From assembly GCF_900113015.1 (NCBI RefSeq), contig NZ_FONV01000007.1:434001-498000 (forward strand): a stretch of 64,000 bases of DNA, written 5' to 3'. Below are positions 50,380-58,458 of the stretch, piece after piece. The translations under genes and the position numbers were made by a program. The stretch's first letter is position 1, and the number at the start of each line of letters is the position of its first letter. Under the pieces are notes generated by a model. The model was given only the letters and a program-made list of their open reading frames with translations. It ran no database searches and was not told where the DNA came from. The DNA comes from Actinoplanes philippinensis. Its GTDB lineage: Bacteria > Actinomycetota > Actinomycetes > Mycobacteriales > Micromonosporaceae.

Positions 50380-52347
50380 ATGGCATCGGTGCTGGTCGTC
50401 GAGGACAACCCGGAACATCAAGCGGTGATCGCCGAGGTGGTCCGCCGTCTCGGGCACTCCGCCACCCTGGCCGGCGACGGCCGCGAGGGTCTGGCCGCCG
50501 CCGTCGCCGCCCCGCCCGACCTGGTCGTCGCCGACGTCGACATGCCGCACCTGGACGGTATCCGGATGTGCCGGGCGCTGCGCGAGCACCCGGCCACCGC
50601 CACCGTCCCGGTCGTGCTGATCACCGCCTACCTGCCGCCCGGCGACACCTCGCTGGCCTCGGCCGAGGCCGACGCCGTGGTGCCCAAGCCGTTCAGTGTG
50701 CGGGAGCTCTCCGAGACGCTGCGGACCTGCCTGGAGTCGCCGCCGCCCCGGCACGACCCGGCGTTCACCGAGGCCCTGCTGCGCAGCCTGGACGCCGGGG
50801 TGGTGGCCTGCGACCTGGACGGCCGGCTCGTGGTGATCAACCAGGCGGTCCGCGACTTCTTCGGCGACGAGAGCCTCGGCGTGCCGGCCCGCGACTGGGC
50901 CGAGCGGTTCGGGCTGCGCCGCCACGACGGCAGCCCGCTGCCCCCCGACGAGGTGGCCCTCTACCGGGCGCTCGGCGGCGAGGAGATCCGGCACGACGGG
51001 GTGCTCGCCCACGACCGGCAGAACCGGCGCCGCTGGTTCGCGATCAACGCGCGGCCGGTCCGGGACGCGAGCGGCAACATCCTCGGGGCGGTCGCGGCCG
51101 TCCACGACGTCACCGCCGAACACCACCAGCACCAGTACGAGCGGTGTAAGACCGAGGTGCTCAAGGCGCTGGTGCACGCACCCGACGCGGACCGGGCGGG
51201 CACCGAGGTGCTGCGCGCGATCTCCACCGAGCTGGGCTGGCCGTACCTGCGGCTGTGGCTGGTCGATCCGGTCTCGGACCGGCTGCGCCCGGCCGCCACC
51301 CATCTGGCCGACGGCGCCCCGCCGATCCAGTCGCCCGCCGTGCTGGACCGCGGCGAGGGCCTGGCCGGGGCGTGCTGGGCCGGCGGCGAGCCGATCTGGG
51401 TGCCGGACCTGCGTGCCCCGGATCTGCCGGCGGCGGTGGAGGCCGAGCACTACCGGGCCGCGGTGGCGGTGCCGGTGCGCAGCGCCGACAACGTGATCGG
51501 CGTGCTCAGCTTCTTCACCGTCGAGCACCAGGAGCCCGACCCGGCGCTGACCGTCCTGCTCAGTGGCATCGCCGGGCACATCGGCGGCTATCTGGAGCGG
51601 CGCCGGGCCGAGGAGCTGTCGAACCAGCTGGCGGCGAGCATCGGCGAGTACATCGCGCTGGTCGGTCACGAGCTGCGCACCCCGCTCACCTCGATCGGCA
51701 CCTACACCGACCTGATCGCCGAGGAGGACGACACCACCACCGTCGGGGAGGTCCGTGAGCTGCTCGGGGTGATCGAGCGCAACAACGCCCGGCTGCGCTC
51801 GCTGGTCGAGCGGCTGCTCGACCTGTCCGCGCTGGAGGCCGGGCACGCCCAGCTCACCGTCGGCGACGTGGACCTGGCCGCGGTGATCGCCGAGGCGCTG
51901 CCGGACGCGCCGATCCGCACCGACCTGCCGGCCCGGCTGGTGATCCCCGGCGACCGGGCCCGGCTGCGGCAGGTCGCCGAGAACCTGATCGGCAACGCGG
52001 TCAAGTACAGCCCGGACGGCGCCACCGTGCACGTGGCGCTGACCGCCGACGACGACGCCGCGGTGCTGACCGTCAGCGACTCGGGCATCGGCATCCCGTC
52101 CGGCGAACGGGACCGGCTCTTCGCCCGCCTCTACCGGGCCACCAACGCCCGGCACAGCGGTATCCCGGGCGCCGGGCTGGGGCTGGCGCTCAGCCGGGCC
52201 ATCGTCGAGCTGCACCGGGGCACGATCACGCTCAGCGGCAACGAGGGCGGCGGCACGGTGGCGACGGTCCGGCTTCCCCGCCGGTCCGGGACCTCTGGCC
52301 CTGCCCGCCCGGGACGCCGGGACGAGACCCTGGGAGGGAACCACTAG
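50380..52347 (+). CDS. Receiver-PAS-GAF-histidine kinase fusion
   Basis: 655-aa soluble hybrid. N-terminal receiver (residues 1-122, Asp52 in VVADVDMPHLDG, Lys in VVPKPFS), PAS (about 130-250), GAF (about 260-405), phosphoacceptor His430 in VGHELRTPLTSIGTYTDL, and an ATPase domain with IGNAVKYSP, DSGIGIPSG and GAGLGLALSRAI. No ribosome site precedes the ATG; the leader is AT-rich. The same domain set is split over two genes at 12052-12480 and 10344-11978. Its stop lies 8 bp before pflB, so the two may be co-transcribed, and its last codons contain a DosR-like box. Confidence 0.9.
   Translation: MASVLVVEDNPEHQAVIAEVVRRLGHSATLAGDGREGLAAAVAAPPDLVVADVDMPHLDGIRMCRALREHPATATVPVVLITAYLPPGDTSLASAEADAVVPKPFSVRELSETLRTCLESPPPRHDPAFTEALLRSLDAGVVACDLDGRLVVINQAVRDFFGDESLGVPARDWAERFGLRRHDGSPLPPDEVALYRALGGEEIRHDGVLAHDRQNRRRWFAINARPVRDASGNILGAVAAVHDVTAEHHQHQYERCKTEVLKALVHAPDADRAGTEVLRAISTELGWPYLRLWLVDPVSDRLRPAATHLADGAPPIQSPAVLDRGEGLAGACWAGGEPIWVPDLRAPDLPAAVEAEHYRAAVAVPVRSADNVIGVLSFFTVEHQEPDPALTVLLSGIAGHIGGYLERRRAEELSNQLAASIGEYIALVGHELRTPLTSIGTYTDLIAEEDDTTTVGEVRELLGVIERNNARLRSLVERLLDLSALEAGHAQLTVGDVDLAAVIAEALPDAPIRTDLPARLVIPGDRARLRQVAENLIGNAVKYSPDGATVHVALTADDDAAVLTVSDSGIGIPSGERDRLFARLYRATNARHSGIPGAGLGLALSRAIVELHRGTITLSGNEGGGTVATVRLPRRSGTSGPARPGRRDETLGGNH
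52288..52302 (+). promoter_or_regulatory. DosR/DevR-like box before pflB
   Basis: GGGACCTCTGGCCCT, 53 bp before the pflB ATG and inside the 3' end of the kinase gene. It shares GGGACCTnnGGCCCT with the two boxes at the devR-devS locus in this window. Confidence 0.6.
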
Positions 52348-52355
52348 GAGGGGTC

Positions 52356-54596
52356 ATGCTGGGAGGAAAGATGGACGCGTGGCGCGGATTCGCGGGCACG
52401 ACGTGGCGCACCGGGATCGACGTGGCCGGGTTCATCCACGACAACGTCCGGCCGTACGACGGTGACGCCGCCTTCCTGGCCGGGCCGACACCACGGACCA
52501 CCGGGATCTGGGCGAAGCTCACCGAGATGTTCGCGGTGGAGCGGGCCAACGGCATCTACGACGCCGACGCGTCCACCCCGTCGACGATCACCGCGCACGC
52601 CCCCGGCTACATCGACCGTGACGCCGAGCTGATCGTCGGCCTGCAGACCGACGCGCCGCTGCGCCGGGCCATCATGCCGTTCGGTGGCCTCCGGATGGTC
52701 GAGGGCGGGCTCAAGGCGTACGGCCGGGAGCTGGACCCCGGCATCAAGAAGGTGTTCACCGACTACCGCAAGACCCACAACGCCGGGGTCTTCGACGCCT
52801 ACCCGGCCGACGTCCTCGCAGCCCGGCGCTCGCACATCATCACCGGCCTGCCCGACGCCTACGGCCGCGGCCGGATCATCGGCGACTACCGCCGGGTCGC
52901 CCTCTACGGCGTGGACCGCCTGATCGAGGAGCGCAAGCAGATCCGGACCGCGCTGGACGCGCGCCTGTCGGTCGCCGACGTGATCCGCGACCGGGAGGAG
53001 ATCTCCGAGCAGACCCGTGCGCTGGCCGAGCTGAAGACGATGGCCGCGTCCTACGGCTACGACATCTCGGGGCCGGCGACCACCGCGCAGGAGGCGGTCC
53101 AGTGGCTGTACTTCGCCTACCTGGCCGCCACCAAGGAGCAGAACGGCGCGGCCATGTCGCTCGGCCGGACCTCCACCTTCCTCGACGTCTACCTCGCCCG
53201 TGACCTCGACGAGGGCCGGATCACCGAGGAGTTCGCCCAGGAGCTGATCGACGACTTCGTGATCAAGCTGCGGATCGTCCGGTTCCTGCGCACCCCCGAG
53301 TACGACGAGCTGTTCTCCGGCGGCCCGACCTGGGTGACCGAGTCGATCGGCGGCATCGGCGCCGACGACCGCCCGCTCGTCACCCGGACCAGCTTCCGTT
53401 ACCTGCAGACCCTCTACAACCTGGGCCCCGCGCCGGAGCCGAACATGACGGTCCTCTGGTCGCAGCGTCTGCCCGAGGGGTTCAAGCGGTTCTGCGCGCA
53501 GGTCAGCATCGACACGAGCAGCATCCAGTACGAGAACGACGACCTGCTGCGCCCCTACCTCAGTGACGACGCGGCGATCGCCTGCTGCGTGTCCGGCATG
53601 CGGGTGGGCAAGGACATGCAGTTCTTCGGCGCGCGGGCCAACATGGCGAAGGCGCTGCTCTACGCGATCAACGGCGGCCGTGACGAGATCAGCGGCGCGC
53701 AGGTGGCGCCCGCCTCCGCCTCGCTGGGTGGGGACGTCCTCGACTACGACGAGGTGTTCGAGGCCTACGACCGGACACTTGACTGGCTTGCCGAGATCTA
53801 TGTTGATGCACTCAACGTCATCCACTACATGCACGACAAGTATGCCTATGAACGTCTGGAGATGGCGCTGCACGACTACCCCGTGCACCGTTTCCTGGCC
53901 ACCGGCATCGCCGGTCTCTCGGTCGCCGTGGACAGCCTGTCGGCGATCAAGCACGCCCAGGTCAAGCCGGTCCGGGACGAGACCGGGCTGGTCATCGACT
54001 ACGACGTGGACGGCGACTACCCGACCTTCGGCAACAACGACGACCGGGTGGACGCGATCGCGGTGGACCTGGTCGACCGGTTCATGGAGAAGATCCGCCG
54101 GCAGCCGATGTACCGCGGGGCCGAGCCCAGCCTGTCGGTCCTGACGATCACGTCGAACGTGGTCTACGGCAAGCACACCGGCAACACCCCGGACGGCCGT
54201 CGGCTCGGTGAGCCGTTCGCGCCCGGCGCCAACCCGATGAACGGCCGCGACAAGCACGGACTGGTGGCGGCGGCGCTGTCGGTGGCGAAACTGCCGTACC
54301 GCAGCGCCCGCGACGGCATCTCGCTGACCATCACCTCGACCCCGGACGGCCTCGGCCGCACGAAGGACGAGCAGGTCGGCAACCTGGTCGGCGTCCTCGA
54401 CGGCTACACCGACGGGCACGGCTTCCACATGAACGTCAACGTCCTCGACCGGGCCACCCTGGAGGACGCGATGGAGCACCCGGAGAAGTACCCGCAGCTC
54501 ACCATCCGGGTGTCCGGCTACGCGGTGAACTTCGTGCGGCTGACCAAGGCCCAGCAGCGCGACGTCATCTCCCGGACGTTCCACGGTTCGCTGTGA
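52356..54596 (+). CDS. pflB: Pyruvate formate-lyase (formate C-acetyltransferase)
   Basis: 746-aa glycyl-radical enzyme splitting pyruvate and CoA into acetyl-CoA and formate without oxygen. The paired active-site cysteines Cys410-Cys411 are in IACCVSGM and the radical Gly721 is in RVSGYAVNFVRLTKAQQ; full length. Two ATGs (52356 and 52371) both have good ribosome sites; the second gives an N-terminus (MDAWRGFAGTTWR) like typical PFLs. The activase follows with a GTGA overlap. PFL is oxygen-sensitive and uncommon in aerobic actinomycetes; the DosR-like box upstream suggests expression under oxygen limitation. Confidence 0.94.
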   Translation: MLGGKMDAWRGFAGTTWRTGIDVAGFIHDNVRPYDGDAAFLAGPTPRTTGIWAKLTEMFAVERANGIYDADASTPSTITAHAPGYIDRDAELIVGLQTDAPLRRAIMPFGGLRMVEGGLKAYGRELDPGIKKVFTDYRKTHNAGVFDAYPADVLAARRSHIITGLPDAYGRGRIIGDYRRVALYGVDRLIEERKQIRTALDARLSVADVIRDREEISEQTRALAELKTMAASYGYDISGPATTAQEAVQWLYFAYLAATKEQNGAAMSLGRTSTFLDVYLARDLDEGRITEEFAQELIDDFVIKLRIVRFLRTPEYDELFSGGPTWVTESIGGIGADDRPLVTRTSFRYLQTLYNLGPAPEPNMTVLWSQRLPEGFKRFCAQVSIDTSSIQYENDDLLRPYLSDDAAIACCVSGMRVGKDMQFFGARANMAKALLYAINGGRDEISGAQVAPASASLGGDVLDYDEVFEAYDRTLDWLAEIYVDALNVIHYMHDKYAYERLEMALHDYPVHRFLATGIAGLSVAVDSLSAIKHAQVKPVRDETGLVIDYDVDGDYPTFGNNDDRVDAIAVDLVDRFMEKIRRQPMYRGAEPSLSVLTITSNVVYGKHTGNTPDGRRLGEPFAPGANPMNGRDKHGLVAAALSVAKLPYRSARDGISLTITSTPDGLGRTKDEQVGNLVGVLDGYTDGHGFHMNVNVLDRATLEDAMEHPEKYPQLTIRVSGYAVNFVRLTKAQQRDVISRTFHGSL

Positions 54597-55327
54597 CCGT
54601 CACCGGAAGTGTGCACTCGTTCGACGTCTCGACCGGCGTCGACGGGCCGGGAACGCGATTCGTCGCGTTCCTGGCCGGGTGCCCGCTGCGCTGCCAGTAC
54701 TGCCACAGCCCGGACACCTGGTACCGGCGCAGCGGGCGGGAGATGGACGCCGACGAGCTGATGACCGAGATAACGCGATACGAGCGTTTCATCAAGGTCG
54801 CGCGGGGCGGCGTCACCCTCTCCGGAGGAGAGGCACTTCAACAGCCCGATTTCGTACGGGAGATCTTCACCCGTTGTCGCGCAAGAGGCCTCCACACCGC
54901 CCTGGACACCAGCGGCTACCTCGGCGCCAAGGCGTCCGACGAGCTGCTGGACGTGACCGACCTGGTGCTCCTGGACATCAAAGCCGGCGACGAGGAGACG
55001 TACCACCAGGTGACCCGGACCGGCACGCTGCAGCCGACGATCGACTTCGGACATCGCCTGGCCGACCGTGGCATCCCGATCTGGATCCGCTTCGTCCTGG
55101 TCCCCGGCCTGACCGACACCGTGGACAACGTGGACGCCGTGGCCCGGATCGCCGCCTCGATCCGCACCGTGGAACGCGTGGAGGTGCTGCCCTTCCACCG
55201 CCTGGGCGCCGCCAAGTACGCCGCCCTCAACCAGCCCTTCCCGCTCGCCGACACCCCCGCCCCGTCCCCCGAGCTGCTGGACCGGGTCCGGGCCCAGTTC
55301 CGCAGCCACCACCTGACCGTCTACTGA
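54593..55327 (+). CDS. pflA: Pyruvate formate-lyase activating enzyme
   Basis: 244-aa radical-SAM enzyme that installs the glycyl radical on PFL. The [4Fe-4S]-binding CxxxCxxC is Cys30, Cys34 and Cys37 in AGCPLRCQYCHSPDTW; SAM-contact motif GVTLSGGEAL and DTSGYLG follow. The GTG start overlaps the pflB stop. Length matches short PflA without extra ferredoxin clusters. Confidence 0.94.
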   Translation: MTVTGSVHSFDVSTGVDGPGTRFVAFLAGCPLRCQYCHSPDTWYRRSGREMDADELMTEITRYERFIKVARGGVTLSGGEALQQPDFVREIFTRCRARGLHTALDTSGYLGAKASDELLDVTDLVLLDIKAGDEETYHQVTRTGTLQPTIDFGHRLADRGIPIWIRFVLVPGLTDTVDNVDAVARIAASIRTVERVEVLPFHRLGAAKYAALNQPFPLADTPAPSPELLDRVRAQFRSHHLTVY

Positions 55328-55423
55328 CCGGGCGGGATCTGCGCCTCGACCAGGCCGGCCCGGGTCGTCCCGTGGTCCTCCAGCGGGCCGGGCAGCACCT
55401 CGACGCCGGACACCGCGGGCGCC

Positions 55424-55446
55424 GTGGGCGCGGTCACGGCGCCCAC
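55424..55446. terminator. Hairpin at the pflA / hydrolase convergence
   Basis: Perfect 8-bp stem GTGGGCGC / GCGCCCAC with a 7-nt loop. It spans the stop codon of the hydrolase gene and lies about 100 bp after pflA, so it could stop transcription from both sides. The remaining 55328-55423 shows nothing else. Confidence 0.45.
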
Positions 55447-57089
55447 ACCGGCAGTTCGAGGTGCGACGGGCGGGCCGGGTCGTGGGAGATCTCCTGCTCG
55501 GCGCGGTGCAGCGTGGCCGCGCTCCCGGCCGGTTCGCCGGAGCCGGGGTTGCGGGCGTACCGCGGGTGGGCGCCCGAGCTGACCTGCACGCTGATCCGGT
55601 GACCGGCCGCGAACGTGTGGAACGCCGGCCACAGCTCGATCTCGACCTCCTGGAAGTCGCCGCCGGAGACCTCGACGCGGCGGATCGCGTCGCACACGCT
55701 CATCGACCGCCCGTCCGGGTGCACGTCGCAGATGCGGACGAACACGTCGGCGCTGGGCCGCGACGACCGGAACCGGATCCGGGCGATCGGGGCGCCGGCG
55801 ATCGTCACCGCCTCGGTCAGCACGTCGCCGCGGAACACGGCCACGTCGGGGCGGCTCTCGTGAGCGGTGTTGTCGACCGGGCCCTGCTTCGGCTCCAGGC
55901 TCGGGCCGCCGACCGCCGGGGTGGGGTCGGCGGGGTCGTAGACGTAACCGGTCACTCCCCCGTCGGGGACGCCGGTGTGCAGGCGGCCGCCCTCGTGCAG
56001 GTGCCAGGTCCGGCCGGTGACGGCGGGCGGCGGCCAGGACGGCAGGTCGTGCCATTGCCCGGCGCCGGTGCGGAAGGCGCGGACCGGGGCGGGCCGGGCG
56101 CTCGGCGTACCCAGGAAATGCTCTTTGAGGAACGCGGTGGCCTCGCCGACCGCGGTGGCGCCGAGCTCGCGGGCCGAGTGCCCCCACGGGCCGATGGTGA
56201 GCCGGGGCGGGCGGCCGGCGGCGGTGAGCCGGGCGTGGTTGCGCAGCTGCCAGGGCAGGAAGATGTCGTGCCAGCCGGTGATCATGTAGATCGGCGCGGT
56301 GACGTCGGTGACCGAGGCGGTGTGTGACTGGCCGGTCCAGTAGTCGTCGGTGAGCCGTTCGTGGGCGACCCAGTCGCGGTACCAGTGGATGCGGCGGCCG
56401 GTCGCGGCGACGTCGCCGGCGGACAGCGGCAGGGTGGCGAACCCGCGGAGCAGCCTGCGGTCCGGGCGGAGCATGCCGAGCAGCAACGGGAGCATCTCGC
56501 GGTGGATCATCCGGCTCATCATCTGGCTCCAGCCGAGCGCGTTGCGCAGCGCGAACGCCCCGTTGTCCCAGGTGATGGCCCCGAAGTCGGGCATCGTGAC
56601 GAGCAGGCACAGCGCGTCGGGGGCGAGGTCCGGGTCGTCGCGCTGGAGTCTGCCGGCCACCGCCCACTGGGTGTAGCCCAGGTAACTGGGCCCGAACGTC
56701 GCGACCCGGCCGGTGCACCACGGCTGGGCGCGGACCCACCGGTGGGTGGCGATGCCGTCGCGCTGCTCGTCGACCTGCGGGGTGAAGACGCCGCCCGAGC
56801 CCCACGTGCCGCGGCAGCTCTGGAACAGCACCGGGAAACCCTCCCGGGCCAGGGCTTTCGCCTCGCCGGCGACGGGACCGCTGCGGCCGTACGGCCCGCG
56901 GATGACGATCGTCGGCAGGCGCGGATCGGGGTCGCCGGTGGGCAGGATCAGGTCGGCGAGCAGCTCCACGCCGTCGTCCATGGGGACCCGGAGGTTCTTG
57001 CGGATCTCGAAGTCGTGCGGGCCGGGGGTCAGCCCGCGGAGGGTCCTGGACTGCGCCCAGCGGGACAGCCGGTTGCGGAGCGTGCGCAT
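55434..57089 (-). CDS. CocE/NonD-family alpha/beta hydrolase
   Basis: 551 aa. N-terminal X-Pro dipeptidyl-peptidase-type alpha/beta hydrolase domain: nucleophile Ser135 in ATFGPSYLGYTQW, acid Asp in MITGWHDIFLPW and base His in LTIGPWGHSARE. A C-terminal jelly-roll domain follows (about 340-550, FRSSRPSADVFVRICDVHPDG). The family hydrolyses acyl esters or amides such as cocaine or glutaryl-antibiotics; the substrate here is unknown. No signal peptide. It is followed upstream by a MarR gene with a 46-bp gap, so the pair is probably one transcription unit. Confidence 0.88.
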   Translation of the reverse strand: MRTLRNRLSRWAQSRTLRGLTPGPHDFEIRKNLRVPMDDGVELLADLILPTGDPDPRLPTIVIRGPYGRSGPVAGEAKALAREGFPVLFQSCRGTWGSGGVFTPQVDEQRDGIATHRWVRAQPWCTGRVATFGPSYLGYTQWAVAGRLQRDDPDLAPDALCLLVTMPDFGAITWDNGAFALRNALGWSQMMSRMIHREMLPLLLGMLRPDRRLLRGFATLPLSAGDVAATGRRIHWYRDWVAHERLTDDYWTGQSHTASVTDVTAPIYMITGWHDIFLPWQLRNHARLTAAGRPPRLTIGPWGHSARELGATAVGEATAFLKEHFLGTPSARPAPVRAFRTGAGQWHDLPSWPPPAVTGRTWHLHEGGRLHTGVPDGGVTGYVYDPADPTPAVGGPSLEPKQGPVDNTAHESRPDVAVFRGDVLTEAVTIAGAPIARIRFRSSRPSADVFVRICDVHPDGRSMSVCDAIRRVEVSGGDFQEVEIELWPAFHTFAAGHRISVQVSSGAHPRYARNPGSGEPAGSAATLHRAEQEISHDPARPSHLELPVWAP

Positions 57090-57135
57090 GGTGGCTCCTT
57101 GCGGTTCGGCGCGGCCGGGGCGCCGCGCGGGAGGT

Positions 57136-57588
57136 TCAGCGGGTACGGCGTGGCGCGGCCAGCGCGTCGCGCAGGCGTTCCAGGACCGGCAGGGCCGCGG
57201 CGAGGACGGCCCGGTCGTCGTCGGTGAGGGTGCCGGCCGCGGCGGCGACGAGATCGCCGCCGGCCCGGTCGAAGCGGGTGAACAGGTCGAGGGCCTTCGC
57301 GGTGACGTGGACCTCGACGTGACGGCGGTCGCCGGGGCGCGGCCGGCGTTCCACCAGCCCGTCGGCCTCCATGGCGGTGAGCAGGTTGCTGACCGTGGGG
57401 CGGCTCAGGCCGAGCCGTCCGGCGAGTTCTCCGGGCGAGCTCGCGGTGTCGCGGGGCAGCGCGCGGATGATCTCGATCTGGGCGTCCGGGATCTCCGGGA
57501 GGTCTTCGGCGTCGCGGGCCGCCGCGAGCAGGGTGCGCCGCAGCGGGGAGATGACCGACGCGAGCCGGGCGGCATCGAGGCCGCTCAT
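57136..57588 (-). CDS. MarR-family transcriptional regulator
   Basis: 150-aa winged-helix repressor: IEIIRALPRDTASSPGELAGRLGLSRPTVSNLLTAMEADGLVERRPRPGDRRHVEVHVT contains the recognition helix and the wing with its DxR motif. The ATG at 57588 has GGGGG upstream; a second in-frame ATG at 57639 lies inside the probable operator and is disfavoured. It likely controls itself and the co-directional CocE-type hydrolase. Confidence 0.85.
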   Translation of the reverse strand: MSGLDAARLASVISPLRRTLLAAARDAEDLPEIPDAQIEIIRALPRDTASSPGELAGRLGLSRPTVSNLLTAMEADGLVERRPRPGDRRHVEVHVTAKALDLFTRFDRAGGDLVAAAAGTLTDDDRAVLAAALPVLERLRDALAAPRRTR

Positions 57589-57626
57589 CCGGCGCCCCCG
57601 ATCACGATCCTCATGGGCCGATAGTT

Positions 57627-57651
57627 TTGTGACAAACATGTTGCGTGTCAA
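57627..57651. promoter_or_regulatory. MarR promoter/operator region
   Basis: On the minus strand TTGACA (57646-57651) is followed after about 19 bp by AACTAT. Between them AACATGTT is a perfect palindrome (57635-57642), flanked by the similar inverted strings TTGTGAC and GTGTCAA, a typical MarR autoregulatory arrangement. Confidence 0.45.
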
Positions 57652-57683
57652 TGGCCCCCCACCGAAGACGCCGCGGACGGAAA

Positions 57684-57710
57684 ACGGCCCGGGCGGAGAG
57701 CCCGGGCCGT
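57684..57710 (-). terminator. Intrinsic terminator of devR
   Basis: Perfect 11-bp stem ACGGCCCGGGC / GCCCGGGCCGT with a 5-nt loop, followed on the minus strand by a short T run. It starts 14 bp after the devR stop. Confidence 0.8.
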
Positions 57711-57724
57711 GACGCGGATGGTTG

Positions 57725-58372
57725 TCAGTGGTGCGAGGGGTGGTCACCGAGGAGTTTGGTGGCCAGGACGGCAGCCTGGGTACGCCGCTCCAGCCCGAGT
57801 TTCGCCAGGAGGCTGGAGACGTAGTTCTTCACGGTCTTCTCGGCGAGGAACATCCGGCCCGCGATCTCGCGGTTGGTGAGGCCCTCGGCGACGAACTCGA
57901 GGATGCGGCGCTCCTGGTCGGTGAGCGAGGCCAGCTCGCGCGGCTGCTCGACGCCGTTGCGGATGCGCTCCAGGACACGCTGGGTGACGGCCGGGTCGAG
58001 CAGCGACTGGCCGGAGGCGACCCGGCGGACCGCGTCGACCAGGTCGGTGCCGCGGATCTGCTTGAGCACGTAACCGGAGGCGCCGGCCATGATCGCGGCG
58101 AAGAGCGCCTCGTCGTCCTCGTACGAGGTGAGGATCAGGCCCTTGATCGACGAGTCGACGGCCCGGACGTCACGGCAGACGTCGATGCCGTTGCCGTCCG
58201 GCAGCCGGGCGTCGAGAACCGCGACGTCGGGGCGCAGGGCGGGAATGCGCCGGGCCGCCTCCTGGGCGGACCCGGACTCGCCGACGACCTCGATGTCGCC
58301 GCCCGCCTGGAGCAGGTCGACGAGGCCGCGGCGGACGACCTCGTGGTCGTCGAGGAGAAAGACTCGGATCAT
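57725..58372 (-). CDS. devR: DevR/DosR-like response regulator
   Basis: 215-aa NarL/LuxR-type regulator. Receiver with Asp54 in AVLDARLPDGNGID, switch residues ILTSYEDDEA and Lys in GYVLKQIRG. C-terminal HTH at about 149-205: LTDQERRILEFVAEGLTNREIAGRMFLAEKTVKNYVS, nearly the wording of mycobacterial DevR. It is divergent from the DevS-like kinase and has a DosR-type box 34 nt before its start, implying autoregulation. The hypoxia role is from the family; the exact stimulus is untested. Confidence 0.9.
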   Translation of the reverse strand: MIRVFLLDDHEVVRRGLVDLLQAGGDIEVVGESGSAQEAARRIPALRPDVAVLDARLPDGNGIDVCRDVRAVDSSIKGLILTSYEDDEALFAAIMAGASGYVLKQIRGTDLVDAVRRVASGQSLLDPAVTQRVLERIRNGVEQPRELASLTDQERRILEFVAEGLTNREIAGRMFLAEKTVKNYVSSLLAKLGLERRTQAAVLATKLLGDHPSHH

Positions 58373-58406
58373 GTCTCCTTCCTACCGCCCGGAGGCCCGG
58401 TCACCA

Positions 58407-58421
58407 AGGGCCTAAGGTCCC
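58407..58421 (-). promoter_or_regulatory. DosR/DevR-like box before devR
   Basis: Minus strand GGGACCTTAGGCCCT, ending 34 nt before the devR ATG. It matches the core GGGAC-N4-GGCCC form of mycobacterial DosR sites and differs from the box at 60114 at one position. Confidence 0.7.
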
Positions 58422-58445
58422 GCGCCGCGGCGACGGGGTGGCCGA

Positions 58446-58451
58446 TAGCCT
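58446..58451 (+). promoter_or_regulatory. Leaderless -10 element TAGCCT of devS
   Basis: TAGCCT lies seven bases before the GTG at 58459; no ribosome site is seen. Confidence 0.4.
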
Positions 58452-58458
58452 TCTAGTC

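Noticed and set aside
55321..56805. 494-codon minus-strand frame overlapping the CocE-type hydrolase
   Set aside because: Arg/Pro/His-rich shadow; the overlapping frame at 55434-57089 has the full catalytic triad.
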